Of a DNA stretch of 64,000 bases, positions 7,238-15,876 are shown piece by piece. The notes below the pieces were generated by a model. That model had not been told where the DNA came from and ran no database searches. It saw nothing but the letters and a program-made list of their open reading frames with translations. The stretch spans positions 1 to 64,000 of the forward strand of contig JAJZBQ010000001.1 in the NCBI GenBank assembly GCA_021798835.1. The letters run 5' to 3'. The position numbers were made by a program, and so were the translations under genes. This DNA comes from Pseudomonadota bacterium (GTDB lineage Bacteria > Pseudomonadota > Gammaproteobacteria > Burkholderiales > Ferrovaceae). Position 1 is the stretch's first letter. Each line of letters opens with the position of its first letter.

Positions 7238-8485
7238 TCAATTGGTAGAGCCGTTTTTGTCATGCATATTGCTGATAAATATGGCGCCATCGACGACGAT
7301 TTTTTCCATCGGTTTCAAACCATCAAGAATCTGATCCAACCCGTCTTGCTGTAACCCAATTTTGACTGTATGCCTGACAAAATGATGGTTATCCTTGACA
7401 ACCCAGACACTCATGGTGCCATCCCCCTCGCGTACGACCCCGTTCAGGGGGACTGCCATTGACTCCATAGGAGAAGCAGTTTGAATAACATACGTTGCCA
7501 GCATGCCAGGGCGAAGTTTGTGTTTGGGGTCTCTTACTTCGGAGCGCACCAACACAGTATGCGTATTGGGATCTACCGTGGCTCCGATCCTATCGATATG
7601 CCCGGAAAAATCTCTGTCGGGAAATGCCATGATCTTGACAGAGACAGATTGACCAACGTGAAACAGAGGGCTGTCACTTTCTGAAACATTAGCCAGCATC
7701 CACATGTTGGAAACATCCGCAACGCTATAGGGAGCGGGAAGATTTCCTGGCTGAACCAGAAGGCCAGGTTGGGCTGCTCTGGCGGTGATGCGTCCTGAAA
7801 TCGGGCTGGTCACCACCAGAGCTGGGTCGATTTTTCGAGAGGACACCATGGCGTCAATTTCAGACGGGCTTTTGCCAAATACGCGTACGGCTTCTTTTGC
7901 GGCACGAAAATTGGCATCGGCAGTTTGCTGATCAGACACAGCCTGTTCCAGATCCTTGAGGGCCATACCTTGAGCCGCATAAATTTTTTTATCGCGCGCC
8001 AAGGCGGCTGAGGTCAATTCATACACTCCAGCAGTGGCCATGAGATTGGATTCTGCCTGGATCAAATCGGGGCTATCGATGGTATAAAGTATCTGCCCCT
8101 TATGAACTTCATCCCCAATATCCAAAAAAGTCTGGATGATTTTTCCCTGATAGGAAGAAAATACTGGGACAGCAAGATTTTCGTTGAAGTCTATAGACCC
8201 GACCGCCGTACGCTGTTCGCGAAAAGGGTGAGAAAGCACACTACCAGTTTTGATCGCCTGGAGTTGGGCATCATTCAATTCCACGCTATCCTCTGGAGAT
8301 TTGTCAGATGCATTTTGTTTTGACAAAGAATTTGGCAAGTTTCCGGCAAATGCGGCTTTCGGCCCTTCTGAGCATCCACCAAGATTAAGTCCTGCTAGCA
8401 CTACCACACTGATGGCAGTTACCCCTGCCATGGATGGCACTACCATTCGTTTTCCAAGATTTCTGACGATCTCATTCACCTTCAT
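7238..8485 (-). CDS. RND periplasmic adaptor (membrane fusion) lipoprotein
   Basis: This 415-residue HlyD/CzcB-type adaptor bridges pump and channel. It has an N-terminal membrane segment ending in a lipobox (LNLGGC), a barrel-sandwich/biotinyl-lipoyl half (SYQGKIIQTFLDIGDEVHKGQ), a helical hairpin (about 150-210), the second lipoyl half (ITARAAQPGLLVQPG) and a C-terminal beta-barrel/membrane-proximal region. A ribosome site GGGGGT precedes the ATG. It sits between channel and pump genes with 26-nt gaps on both sides. No His-rich metal-binding N-terminus is present. Confidence 0.88.
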   Translation of the reverse strand: MKVNEIVRNLGKRMVVPSMAGVTAISVVVLAGLNLGGCSEGPKAAFAGNLPNSLSKQNASDKSPEDSVELNDAQLQAIKTGSVLSHPFREQRTAVGSIDFNENLAVPVFSSYQGKIIQTFLDIGDEVHKGQILYTIDSPDLIQAESNLMATAGVYELTSAALARDKKIYAAQGMALKDLEQAVSDQQTADANFRAAKEAVRVFGKSPSEIDAMVSSRKIDPALVVTSPISGRITARAAQPGLLVQPGNLPAPYSVADVSNMWMLANVSESDSPLFHVGQSVSVKIMAFPDRDFSGHIDRIGATVDPNTHTVLVRSEVRDPKHKLRPGMLATYVIQTASPMESMAVPLNGVVREGDGTMSVWVVKDNHHFVRHTVKIGLQQDGLDQILDGLKPMEKIVVDGAIFISNMHDKNGSTN

Positions 8486-8511
8486 TGACTACCCCCATTT
8501 GCCACAACTTC

Positions 8512-10077
8512 CTAAAGCGGAGAAGAAGAGATGGAAACATCCTCTTTGCGATTCCACCAACCGCCACCCAGTGCTTGGTAAAGCGCTGCCGTATCACCAA
8601 ATCGTGCGGCCTGTGCCTGAACCAAAGCCATTTCGGCTTGTTGGTAATTCTGGTCGGCAGCCAGCAACATGGGATAACTCACAAAACCGGTTTCATATTG
8701 TTTACGGGTAATATCCATCGTTTGACGCATAGCTTGGTCGTTTGCTGTTGCTGCTTTTAGCACCTTCGCATCAGACTCGATGGCATGTAGAGTATCAGCC
8801 ACATTCTGGAAAGCCGTGATGACGGTACTCTTGTATTGTTCTTGTGCCTGGATCAAAGACTGCCGAGCAGATCTTTCACGAGCACTCAACGTGCCACCAT
8901 CAAATATGGTTTGTCCAACATTACCGATAATGTTAAAAAACCCAGCCCCCGAATGGAACATGCGGTTAAACGTATCGGCTTCGCCACCTATATCACCCGT
9001 CAGGGTAAATTGGGGTAAGCGGTTAGAAAGTGCAACTCCCACCTGAGCACTGGCATAATGCACCTGCTCTTCGGCAGCTCTGATGTCAGGTCTCTGATTG
9101 ACAAGATCTGACGGCAAACTGACAGGCAAAATATCTGGCAATTGCATCTCGGAAAGTTCGAAGGTTTGTGCAATATCATCATCTGGCTGCTTATCTGCAA
9201 GAGCACGCAGCATATCCCTGGTCTGCTCCAGTTGGTATTGCAACGGAAAAAGGGATTGCTCGGCTTGCGCCGTTGCCGATTCCTGGTTAGCGACATCTAA
9301 CGTCGACGCATATCCCAGTTCCCTTTGCTTTTTCAGAACATCAAGAAGATCATGATTGATCTTGACAATACGCTCGGCAGAACGAATTTGAGCGCGCAAT
9401 ACCGCTTCCTGAAGCGCAGCGGCCACGATATTGGAAGCCAGAGTAATGTAAGCCGCATCTAACTGGTACTTCAAGGTATCAGCCTGTGCCTGCAACGATT
9501 CAACTTGACGTCGATTGTTACCAAACACATCCGGAGTATATCCAACCGTCAGCATAGCAGTATGGAAATTATAATAGGCTGGGCCGTTATAAACAGGGCC
9601 AGCAGGATTGCTGTAGGTCTGAATAACTTGACCATTGCCCTGAACGCCAGGCGAATTACCTCCCATATTGCCAGCCAGTTTGTTGCGTGTAGGACTATAA
9701 CCAACGCCAACCGTTGGCCAAAAGAATCCCTGCTGGGCCACGATGTTTTCCTGGGCTGCGTGCAGTGCCGCCTGAGCAGACGTTATCGATGAATTCGCCT
9801 TGAATGCCTCTTCGATCAGAGCCGTAATCTTGGGCGAGTGAAACAGTGTCCACCAATCAAACGGAATATTTTTTCGCGAATCGAAGCGTTGTGCCTGTCC
9901 AGCAGCAACATCTGCCATTGCGGTTTTTTCCGGAAGGGGTTGGGGCGCATAACTTCTCGCCTTCGGAGCATCTGGGCGTTTGAAGTCTGGGCCCACCATG
10001 CAACTCGACAAGGTACATGAAGCAACCAATAGACCTGCTACCGCCCATATTTTTTGATCACGCGCATTGGAAAGCAT
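8512..10077 (-). CDS. Outer-membrane efflux channel, NodT/CusC-type lipoprotein
   Basis: This is a TolC-superfamily outer-membrane factor of 521 residues. The signal peptide ends in lipobox LSSC, followed by the typical MVGPDFKRPDAP opening of NodT-type channels, then two repeats of long helices with beta strands (for example NIVAAALQEAVLRAQI and NQRPDIRAAEEQVHYASAQ). It is the first gene of the efflux operon, so it would be made together with adaptor and pump. The ribosome site is weak. Confidence 0.9.
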   Translation of the reverse strand: MLSNARDQKIWAVAGLLVASCTLSSCMVGPDFKRPDAPKARSYAPQPLPEKTAMADVAAGQAQRFDSRKNIPFDWWTLFHSPKITALIEEAFKANSSITSAQAALHAAQENIVAQQGFFWPTVGVGYSPTRNKLAGNMGGNSPGVQGNGQVIQTYSNPAGPVYNGPAYYNFHTAMLTVGYTPDVFGNNRRQVESLQAQADTLKYQLDAAYITLASNIVAAALQEAVLRAQIRSAERIVKINHDLLDVLKKQRELGYASTLDVANQESATAQAEQSLFPLQYQLEQTRDMLRALADKQPDDDIAQTFELSEMQLPDILPVSLPSDLVNQRPDIRAAEEQVHYASAQVGVALSNRLPQFTLTGDIGGEADTFNRMFHSGAGFFNIIGNVGQTIFDGGTLSARERSARQSLIQAQEQYKSTVITAFQNVADTLHAIESDAKVLKAATANDQAMRQTMDITRKQYETGFVSYPMLLAADQNYQQAEMALVQAQAARFGDTAALYQALGGGWWNRKEDVSISSSPL

Positions 10078-10132
10078 AAGTGGTACAGGACACCGGAAAT
10101 AAACGTGGTTGGACTTTCAAGGAATGCGCCGA

Positions 10133-10177
10133 ATTCTAGACGCGACCATGCCACGCGTAAACTGTGATTTGTCACAG
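10133..10177 (-). promoter_or_regulatory. Putative promoter and palindromic operator of the efflux operon
   Basis: On the minus strand TTTACG (10156-10161) and TAGAAT (10133-10138) are 17 nt apart, a plausible sigma-70 promoter. Immediately upstream lies the perfect palindrome CTGTGA-CAAA-TCACAG (10162-10177). Its centre is about 43 nt before the expected start, the place used by class II activators. The half-sites are CRP-like but the spacer is 4, as in FNR-type sites. The regulator is unknown. Confidence 0.45.
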
Positions 10178-10239
10178 GACAACCCATACCAAGGTAATCG
10201 AATCTAGAAGAGGTTAGCGGAAAACGGCCCAAGCAATAA

Positions 10240-10671
10240 CTATTCTTCTAGGCTGATCACCCCAGTTGCCAACGCAATCTCTCTAAGAAAACAACAAAGT
10301 CCAGCAATCAACATCAACATCGCCACAATAAACAGAATGGCTATGATGCGTGATGGATCGTGTCCCGATTCTGACCCGACAAACAATGCAGCAATCACGA
10401 TACAAATTAGCAAAGCACATAGTGTACATAGTGTAATTGACCAATGAATCCATCGGGAACGGCGATGCAAAATGCGCATTTCCGAATCCTGGGAAGGTAA
10501 GCGCCTGTCTTTCGGCTCAATATCCAGCACTCGAAAACGATCAATCACACGCCCCAAACGGCTAGTCAAAACACTTAAAAAAGCGCCGATCCCCGTCAAC
10601 AAGAACACAGGTGCCACAGCCTGTTGAATCACATGCGCCAAAGTGATGACATCTGTGCTTGCGGTTGTCAT
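10240..10671 (-). CDS. DUF2721 family membrane protein
   Basis: The 143 residues match the DUF2721 pattern: HVIQQAVAPVFLLTGIGAFL forms TM1, then a conserved cytoplasmic SRLGRVIDRFRVL segment, a charged loop to about residue 75, and two more hydrophobic segments (TLCALLICIVIAALFVG and AILFIVAMLMLIAGLCCFL). It is a small inner-membrane protein with no known function. It stands alone, 162 nt upstream of the efflux operon on the same strand and divergent from the glyoxalase gene. Confidence 0.8.
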   Translation of the reverse strand: MTTASTDVITLAHVIQQAVAPVFLLTGIGAFLSVLTSRLGRVIDRFRVLDIEPKDRRLPSQDSEMRILHRRSRWIHWSITLCTLCALLICIVIAALFVGSESGHDPSRIIAILFIVAMLMLIAGLCCFLREIALATGVISLEE

Positions 10672-10837
10672 TTGACCCTCTCTAAATCACACAATGGTGT
10701 TAGGCTAGCATATTCGTTCCTCTTGAATCGATTTTCTACGACAACCTTAAAAATGCGACGACAACTTCAACTATCGTGAAAATACCCTGCCCTACCCATT
10801 ACAGAATCACCTCACTACAAACTGGACATCCATCATC

Positions 10838-11224
10838 ATGAGAATACTCCACACCATGCTACGAGTCGGTAACCTTGAACGTTCTGTCGCCTTTTATCGG
10901 GATGTTCTAGGCATGAATGAATATCGTCGTCAAGACTATCCTGAAGGGCGCTTCACATTGGTATTCATGGGTTACCAACCAGAAAATGAAAGCACCGTAC
11001 TGGAACTAACTTTTAACTGGGACACTCAATGCTATGACTTGGGAGATGGCTTTGGTCATATCGCCATTGAGGTCCCCGATGCGGCAGTTGCCTGTCAGGC
11101 TGTTCGCGAGAAAGGCGGAAGAGTAACCCGCGAAGCAGGTCCCATGAAACATGGAAAAACGATCATTGCCTTTGTTACCGATCCCGATGGATATAAAATC
11201 GAATTCATACAACGCAGCCTCTGA
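10838..11224 (+). CDS. gloA: Lactoylglutathione lyase (glyoxalase I)
   Basis: This enzyme turns the methylglyoxal-glutathione hemithioacetal into S-lactoylglutathione, detoxifying methylglyoxal. At 128 residues it has the standard size, and all four metal ligands fall where they do in E. coli GloA: His5, Glu56, His74 and Glu122. The motif FYRDVLGM and the C-terminal DPDGYKIEFIQ are typical. A Ni/Co-type enzyme is expected from the short form. The TPR gene starts 7 nt after its stop, so the two may be cotranscribed. Confidence 0.95.
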   Translation: MRILHTMLRVGNLERSVAFYRDVLGMNEYRRQDYPEGRFTLVFMGYQPENESTVLELTFNWDTQCYDLGDGFGHIAIEVPDAAVACQAVREKGGRVTREAGPMKHGKTIIAFVTDPDGYKIEFIQRSL

Positions 11225-11231
11225 ATTTTTC

Positions 11232-11897
11232 ATGATGAACCGTACAGGATTTCAGCGCCGATTGGCTGACGTTTTCCTGTGTGTGTTTCTACTGCCCCCC
11301 CTCCTCGCCTCTGCACAGGACAATACCTTGCAAGCAGGTTTATCCCGTATCAGTGAACAATGGGTCTACGGGAGTTATACGCTTCCGACAGAGCAACGCG
11401 ATGATTTTTTTGCTACGCTCCAACCCCAGGCACACCTGTTGGTTACCGCTTACCCTGGACACGCAGAACCTCTGATCTGGGAAGGAATAATCACCGCTTC
11501 CCATGCCAAATACCAAAACCCATTCTCTGCGTTATCCAGCGCACGACAAGCCCGCGATATCCTGCTTAAAGCCATCTCTTTAAATCCAGCAGCCATGGAC
11601 GGCTCGGCCCTCATCACTCTGGGAGCATTGTATTTTCGTGTCCCGAAACTGGGATCTTTTGGAGATGACGATAAAGCCAAACAATATCTGACTCAAGCCT
11701 TAACACTGGACCCCAATAACATTGATGCCAATTACTTTTATGGAAAATTCCTTCTGGAACACGGAGATCATAATGAAGCCCTTTCCTATCTCAACAAGGC
11801 CGCCAGCCTTCCACCACGCCCACAAAGCCTGACAGCCGATCGCTTTCGTCATGAAGAAGCACTGGAACTGATCCGTGGTGGCGATACTCCAGAGTAA
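11232..11897 (+). CDS. Secreted TPR-repeat protein
   Basis: This 221-residue protein has a signal peptide (RLADVFLCVFLLPPLLASAQ) and helical repeats of the tetratricopeptide type, clearest at KAKQYLTQALTLDPNNID and NEALSYLNKAASLPP. It is probably a periplasmic scaffold; the partner is unknown. The double ATG at 11232/11235 was chosen as start because it begins the signal peptide. A longer in-frame reading from 11151 would overlap the glyoxalase gene. Confidence 0.7.
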   Translation: MMNRTGFQRRLADVFLCVFLLPPLLASAQDNTLQAGLSRISEQWVYGSYTLPTEQRDDFFATLQPQAHLLVTAYPGHAEPLIWEGIITASHAKYQNPFSALSSARQARDILLKAISLNPAAMDGSALITLGALYFRVPKLGSFGDDDKAKQYLTQALTLDPNNIDANYFYGKFLLEHGDHNEALSYLNKAASLPPRPQSLTADRFRHEEALELIRGGDTPE

Positions 11898-11999
11898 AAC
11901 TTTCTTTTGCTCATCTTATCCCCTTCACCCTGATTAACCATTACAAGAGCAACGGGTTGTGTCTGCTGGATTTCTTAATTGATAACCGGGAAAACTTCC

Positions 12000-12641
12000 A
12001 TGTCTATCGCCAATACCTATCCTCCCTCCAATCAGTCACGCATCTTCCTCATTCGACACGGAGAAACCGCATGGGCACTCACCGGTCAACATACTGGACG
12101 AACTGATATCCCTCTAACCACTCATGGCGAAGTGGAGGCATATAATCTGGGTAGATTACTGGCAACCATTTCTTTTTCACAGATACTCTGTAGCCCACTG
12201 AAGCGAGCGCAGCAAACTTGTGCAGCCTGTATCTCTGGAAAATCCCCTGTCATCATTCCGGAACTGGCAGAGTGGGACTACGGTGAATATGAAGGCCGAC
12301 GCTCCGCCGATATCCTGCAGCAGCGCCCCAACTGGAATATCTATCAGGACGGCTGTCCTGGTGGAGAAAGCCCGGAACAAATTTCTACGCGAGCCGACAA
12401 CCTCATCATGCGTCTACATGAATCAGAAGGAAATATCGCCCTCTTTACCCACGGCCAGATCGGCAGTGCCATTGGTGCACGCTGGATCAATCTACCACTG
12501 GTTGAAGCACAACATCTTTCACTCAGCACCGCATCACTCAGCATTCTATCTTTTGACGCGCATCACCCAGGCGTACCTGTTATTGCCTTATGGAATGCAA
12601 CCGCCTCAACTTCACCACGAGAAAGCCTGACTGGAAACTGA
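12000..12641 (+). CDS. Histidine phosphatase (phosphoglycerate mutase-like)
   Basis: This 213-residue protein of the histidine-phosphatase superfamily has the catalytic RHG motif in FLIRHGETAW, the CSPLKRAQQT segment with the second Arg, a Glu in LAEWDYGEYEG, and the distal His in IALFTHGQIG. Such proteins are phosphatases of sugar phosphates or similar compounds; the cobalamin enzyme CobC and the SixA type are alternatives. No pathway neighbours narrow the substrate. ATG at 12000 is preferred over a TTG at 11979 because it is closer to the family length. Confidence 0.8.
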   Translation: MSIANTYPPSNQSRIFLIRHGETAWALTGQHTGRTDIPLTTHGEVEAYNLGRLLATISFSQILCSPLKRAQQTCAACISGKSPVIIPELAEWDYGEYEGRRSADILQQRPNWNIYQDGCPGGESPEQISTRADNLIMRLHESEGNIALFTHGQIGSAIGARWINLPLVEAQHLSLSTASLSILSFDAHHPGVPVIALWNATASTSPRESLTGN

Positions 12642-12647
12642 ACAATC

Positions 12648-12672
12648 AAAAAAACCCTCGTGTCTTCATGAG
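12648..12672 (-). terminator. Probable intrinsic terminator after tRNA-Thr/sspB unit
   Basis: On the minus strand CTCATG-AAGA-CACGAG forms a 6-bp stem (one G-U pair), followed by GGG and seven T. It lies downstream of petABC-sspAB and tRNA-Thr, all leftward. The stem is short, so strength is uncertain. Confidence 0.45.
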
Positions 12673-12681
12673 TTGCATCCC

Positions 12682-12716
12682 TTATCCGCAGACTTATCCA
12701 CAGATTTTGTGGGTAA
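12682..12716. other. Cluster of DnaA-box-like 9-mers
   Basis: A perfect TTATCCACA lies at 12694-12702, with one-mismatch relatives TTATCCGCA at 12682-12690 and, on the minus strand, TTACCCACA at 12708-12716. No AT-rich unwinding element, dnaA or dnaN is nearby, so this is not called an origin. Confidence 0.35.
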
Positions 12717-12731
12717 ATGGGTAAATCAGAG

Positions 12732-12763
12732 GGAGCCTGTTTTTTGGGGAGCCTGTTTTTTGG
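12732..12763. repeat. 16-bp perfect tandem duplication beside tRNA-Thr
   Basis: GGAGCCTGTTTTTTGG is repeated head to tail at 12732-12747 and 12748-12763. The second copy ends in the TGG that encodes the CCA end of tRNA-Thr. It looks like a recent slippage or recombination duplication. Confidence 0.8.
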
Positions 12764-12836
12764 TGCCGGCAGTAAGAATCGAACTCACGACCTTCTGATT
12801 ACAAATCAGCTGCTCTACCATCTGAGCTATGCCGGC
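12761..12836 (-). tRNA. tRNA-Thr(TGT)
   Basis: The minus strand gives a complete cloverleaf: acceptor GCCGGCA/TGCCGGC, D-arm GCTC/GAGC, anticodon loop TTTGTAA (anticodon TGT), T-arm GTGAG/CTTAC with loop TTCGATT, and encoded CCA. Position 27-43 of the anticodon stem is a G-A mismatch. It follows sspB on the same strand at a distance of 18 nt. Confidence 0.96.
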
Positions 12837-12854
12837 ATGGCGAGGTATTGTAAC

Positions 12855-13295
12855 CTATTTTATCAGCGTCAAGGTTGGCTTCCGTTTTTCTTTTGAGGTA
12901 CCAGCAGAATCTTGCTCTTCATTTTTGACTTGATGAAGAGTTGTGGAACCTGCTGAGGTTCCCTCTTCTTCTACCCAATCTTGATCATCTGGTGAGAAAG
13001 CCATCCCCTCACCAGTTTCCCTAGCAAATAGACCCAGCACCGCCACCCAGGGAATAGTAACCCGCTCAGCCACCCCATTAAAGCGCGCTGTAAACTCAAT
13101 CCCACCATTATCCATAGACAATTGGCGCGTTGCTGAAGCACTAACATTGAGAATGATTTGTCCTTCTTTGACGAAGGCATGAGGAACCTGAGCCGCGGTT
13201 CCTTCCACCAAGACATGTAACAAGGGGGTCAATTGGTTGTCTTCACACCACTCCCATAGCGCACGTGCCAGATACGGTTTGGTAGACTGCGACAT
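12855..13295 (-). CDS. sspB: ClpXP specificity-enhancing factor SspB
   Basis: This adaptor delivers ssrA-tagged and other substrates to ClpXP. The folded domain spans about residues 1-110 (KPYLARALWEWCEDNQLTP opening, GVAERVTIPWVAVLGLFARE core), followed by an acidic flexible linker and a C-terminal KPTLTLIK tail that acts as the ClpX-binding (XB) motif. The 146-residue length fits. It starts 3 nt after sspA, the standard pair. Confidence 0.95.
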   Translation of the reverse strand: MSQSTKPYLARALWEWCEDNQLTPLLHVLVEGTAAQVPHAFVKEGQIILNVSASATRQLSMDNGGIEFTARFNGVAERVTIPWVAVLGLFARETGEGMAFSPDDQDWVEEEGTSAGSTTLHQVKNEEQDSAGTSKEKRKPTLTLIK

Positions 13296-13298
13296 ATA

Positions 13299-13904
13299 CT
13301 ATTTCCGCATGGCCTTTTCCGCAGGGCTCAGCGAATCAATATAAGCCGGACGCGAAAAAAGTCGTTCTGCATACTTCAACAATGGTGAAGCCTGCTTGGG
13401 CAACTGAATCTGGTAATGCTCCAAACGCCACAACAGAGGAGCAATCGCCACATCCAACATGGTGAAATCTTCGCCCAGCATATACTTCTGCTTGGCAAAT
13501 ACTGGAACGATTTGCAACAAGTTGTCTCGAATAGCCATACGCGCTTTATCAATGGAAGCTTTGTTGCTTGAAGTACTTTCCAACGTTGAAACATGCGTAA
13601 ACAACTCTGTCTCAAATCGAAACAAAAACAACCGAGCACGCGAACGCATGACCGGCTCCGCCGGCATCAACTGTGGATGGGGGAAACGCTCATCGATGTA
13701 CTCATTGATGATATTCGATTCGTGGAGAATCAACTCACGCTCCACCAAAACTGGCAAGCGATTGTAGGGATTCATCAGAGAGATATCTTCGGGAAGATTG
13801 AATACATCGACATCAATGATCTGAAAATCCATGCCCTTTTCGTACAGCACAATCCGGCTGCGTTGACTAAAAGGACAGGTGGTCCCTGAGTAGAGGGTCA
13901 TCAT
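13299..13904 (-). CDS. sspA: Stringent starvation protein A
   Basis: This 201-residue glutathione-S-transferase-fold protein associates with RNA polymerase and alters transcription under starvation and acid stress. The thioredoxin-like N-terminus has TTCPFSQRSRIVLYEKGMDF's start pattern, with NPYNRLPVLVERELILHES typical of SspA, and an all-helical C-terminal domain. SspA members lack GST activity. It lies downstream of petC and upstream of sspB. Confidence 0.95.
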   Translation of the reverse strand: MMTLYSGTTCPFSQRSRIVLYEKGMDFQIIDVDVFNLPEDISLMNPYNRLPVLVERELILHESNIINEYIDERFPHPQLMPAEPVMRSRARLFLFRFETELFTHVSTLESTSSNKASIDKARMAIRDNLLQIVPVFAKQKYMLGEDFTMLDVAIAPLLWRLEHYQIQLPKQASPLLKYAERLFSRPAYIDSLSPAEKAMRK

Positions 13905-13937
13905 AGGAATATTGCCTCAGCCGATAAATTTCCTATT

Positions 13938-14666
13938 TTAATGGATATCTTTCCAAAATTCATGTTTTAACGCGCGTGCGATAAAAAACAGTACGACCAG
14001 AAACCCCAGCACCCAAACACCGATATGCAAACGGGTTGCCCGTGAAGGTTCAGAGAGAAATACCAGAAAATTGACCAGATCTCCAACGAATTGATCATAT
14101 TCCTGCGCGCTCATTTTCCCCCTCTGAATCAGAACCAGATGTCCTGCCCCCCCCTGAGACTGCAGGATCTGCTGGCCTTGCAACTGCCAGAGGACATCCG
14201 GCATAGCCACATTCGGAAAGATGAGGTTATTCCAGCCATTGGGTCGCTGGTCATCGCGGTAGAAAGAGCGCAAGTAGGTATAAAGCCAGTCGGCGCCTCG
14301 TACCCGTGCTTCGACGGATAGATCAGGCGGTGGAACCCCAAACCAATTCTTGGCATCCTTGTTATTCAGGACAACGGTCATATAATCCGCCAACTTGGCA
14401 TCAGTCAGAATCAGGTTTTGTTTGACCTGCTTGTCACTCAATCCCAGCTGCTCAAGCAAATCAAAACGAGCCAAGTGTGCACTGTGACAAGTCATGCAGT
14501 AGTTCATGAAATGCTGGGCGCCTCGTTGCAATGACGGAAGATTGCTGGAGTCCACCGGCGCCCGATCAAGTTTGACTTCATCCTCCGCAACGGCACATGA
14601 TGTACCCAACGACAACGCCAGGAAAAACGCCACGGTCCAGCGAAGTAATATCGAGGAAATTGTCAT
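13938..14666 (-). CDS. petC: Cytochrome c1 of the bc1 complex
   Basis: This membrane-anchored c-type cytochrome accepts electrons from the Rieske centre. Features are a signal peptide, the heme-binding CMTCH motif near residue 57, a distal Met in NVAMPDVLW, and a single C-terminal anchor (IGVWVLGFLVVLFFIARAL). Length is 242 residues. The ATG overlaps the petB stop by 4 nt. Neighbours petA and petB complete the complex. Confidence 0.96.
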   Translation of the reverse strand: MTISSILLRWTVAFFLALSLGTSCAVAEDEVKLDRAPVDSSNLPSLQRGAQHFMNYCMTCHSAHLARFDLLEQLGLSDKQVKQNLILTDAKLADYMTVVLNNKDAKNWFGVPPPDLSVEARVRGADWLYTYLRSFYRDDQRPNGWNNLIFPNVAMPDVLWQLQGQQILQSQGGAGHLVLIQRGKMSAQEYDQFVGDLVNFLVFLSEPSRATRLHIGVWVLGFLVVLFFIARALKHEFWKDIH

Positions 14667-15874
14667 GTTGTCACCCGATCAGGAACTGCTCTGGTTCTAT
14701 CCAGACGAGTAAAAATTGGCATCAACAGAAAGAAAGCGAAATAGACTGCCGTACAAACCCTTGCTACTGGGTTGACATACCATACTGTAGGCTCTAGCGT
14801 CCCCATGTAACCCAAAACCAGAAAAGCCACAACAAAAGCCCCCAAAGCCCAGCGGTATAGTGCTCCACGATAACGAATTGACTTTACAATGCCGCGATCC
14901 AACCAAGGCAGCAAGAAGAACACCAGTACCGCCAATCCCATCGCCGCAATACCCATCTGCTTCTGCGGGATGGCTCGCAAAATGGCATAAAACGGGGTGA
15001 AATACCAAACTGGAGCAATATGCGGTGGAGTCTTTAATGGATCAGCAGGGATAAAATTATTCTCTTCGAGAAAAAATCCGCCCCCCTCAGGGGCATAGAA
15101 AATAATCCCGAAGTACACCATCAGAAACCCTACCACCCCCACGATGTCCTTGACCGTATAATAGGGATGAAAAGGAATTCCATCCAAGGGAATATGGGTC
15201 ACGGGGTCCTTCTTGGCTTTGATTTCGATCCCATCGGGGTTGTTGGATCCTACCTGATGCAACGCGACAATATGCAGGAAGACAAGGACAACCAATATCA
15301 GCGGAATCGCGATGACGTGAAAAGCAAAAAAACGGTTCAGCGTCGCATCTGCAATCACATAATCCCCTCGAATCCAAAGCGCCAGTTCAGGGCTAATGGC
15401 ATCAACCAGTGAAACGATGACCTGAGCCCCCCAGTAGGACATCTGTCCCCAGGGTAAGAGATACCCAAAAAATGCTTCTGCCATCAAACAAAGGTAAATG
15501 AACATCCCCAGAATCCAAAGCAACTCGCGAGGCTGGCGATAGGAGCCGTACAGGATGCCACGCATCATGTGTAGGTATACCACCATAAAAAACATTGAGG
15601 CACCCGTAGAGTGCATATAGCGGATTAGCCAACCAAAATCCACATCGCGCATGATGTACTCCACCGAAGCAAACGCGAAACGTGCATCCGGCTTGTAATT
15701 CATGGTCAGAAAAATACCCGTCACCAACTGCAGCACTAACACCAGTAATGCCAGCGAACCGAAGTAATACCAAAAATTGAAATTCTTGGGAGCGTAATAC
15801 TCCGCCAGATGTTCCTTCCAAACTTTTGTCAGAGGAAATCGCGCATCGATCCAACCCAAAACCTGGGACATCAT
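14663..15874 (-). CDS. petB: Cytochrome b of the bc1 complex
   Basis: This is the quinol-oxidising, proton-translocating core subunit, 403 residues. Heme-ligand His pairs sit in RYMHSTGASMFFMVVYLHMM and RFFAFHVIAIPL...FLHIVALH. The b/c1 C-terminal domain is fused, as in true bc1 complexes. The Qo-site motif reads PVWY (residues 288-291) where mitochondrial and alphaproteobacterial enzymes have PEWY. It lies 2 nt after petA. Confidence 0.97.
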   Translation of the reverse strand: MMSQVLGWIDARFPLTKVWKEHLAEYYAPKNFNFWYYFGSLALLVLVLQLVTGIFLTMNYKPDARFAFASVEYIMRDVDFGWLIRYMHSTGASMFFMVVYLHMMRGILYGSYRQPRELLWILGMFIYLCLMAEAFFGYLLPWGQMSYWGAQVIVSLVDAISPELALWIRGDYVIADATLNRFFAFHVIAIPLILVVLVFLHIVALHQVGSNNPDGIEIKAKKDPVTHIPLDGIPFHPYYTVKDIVGVVGFLMVYFGIIFYAPEGGGFFLEENNFIPADPLKTPPHIAPVWYFTPFYAILRAIPQKQMGIAAMGLAVLVFFLLPWLDRGIVKSIRYRGALYRWALGAFVVAFLVLGYMGTLEPTVWYVNPVARVCTAVYFAFFLLMPIFTRLDRTRAVPDRVTT

Positions 15875-15876
15875 GA

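Noticed and set aside
12682..12716. Replication origin
   Set aside because: DnaA-like boxes are present but there is no AT-rich element and no dnaA/dnaN/gidA neighbourhood.
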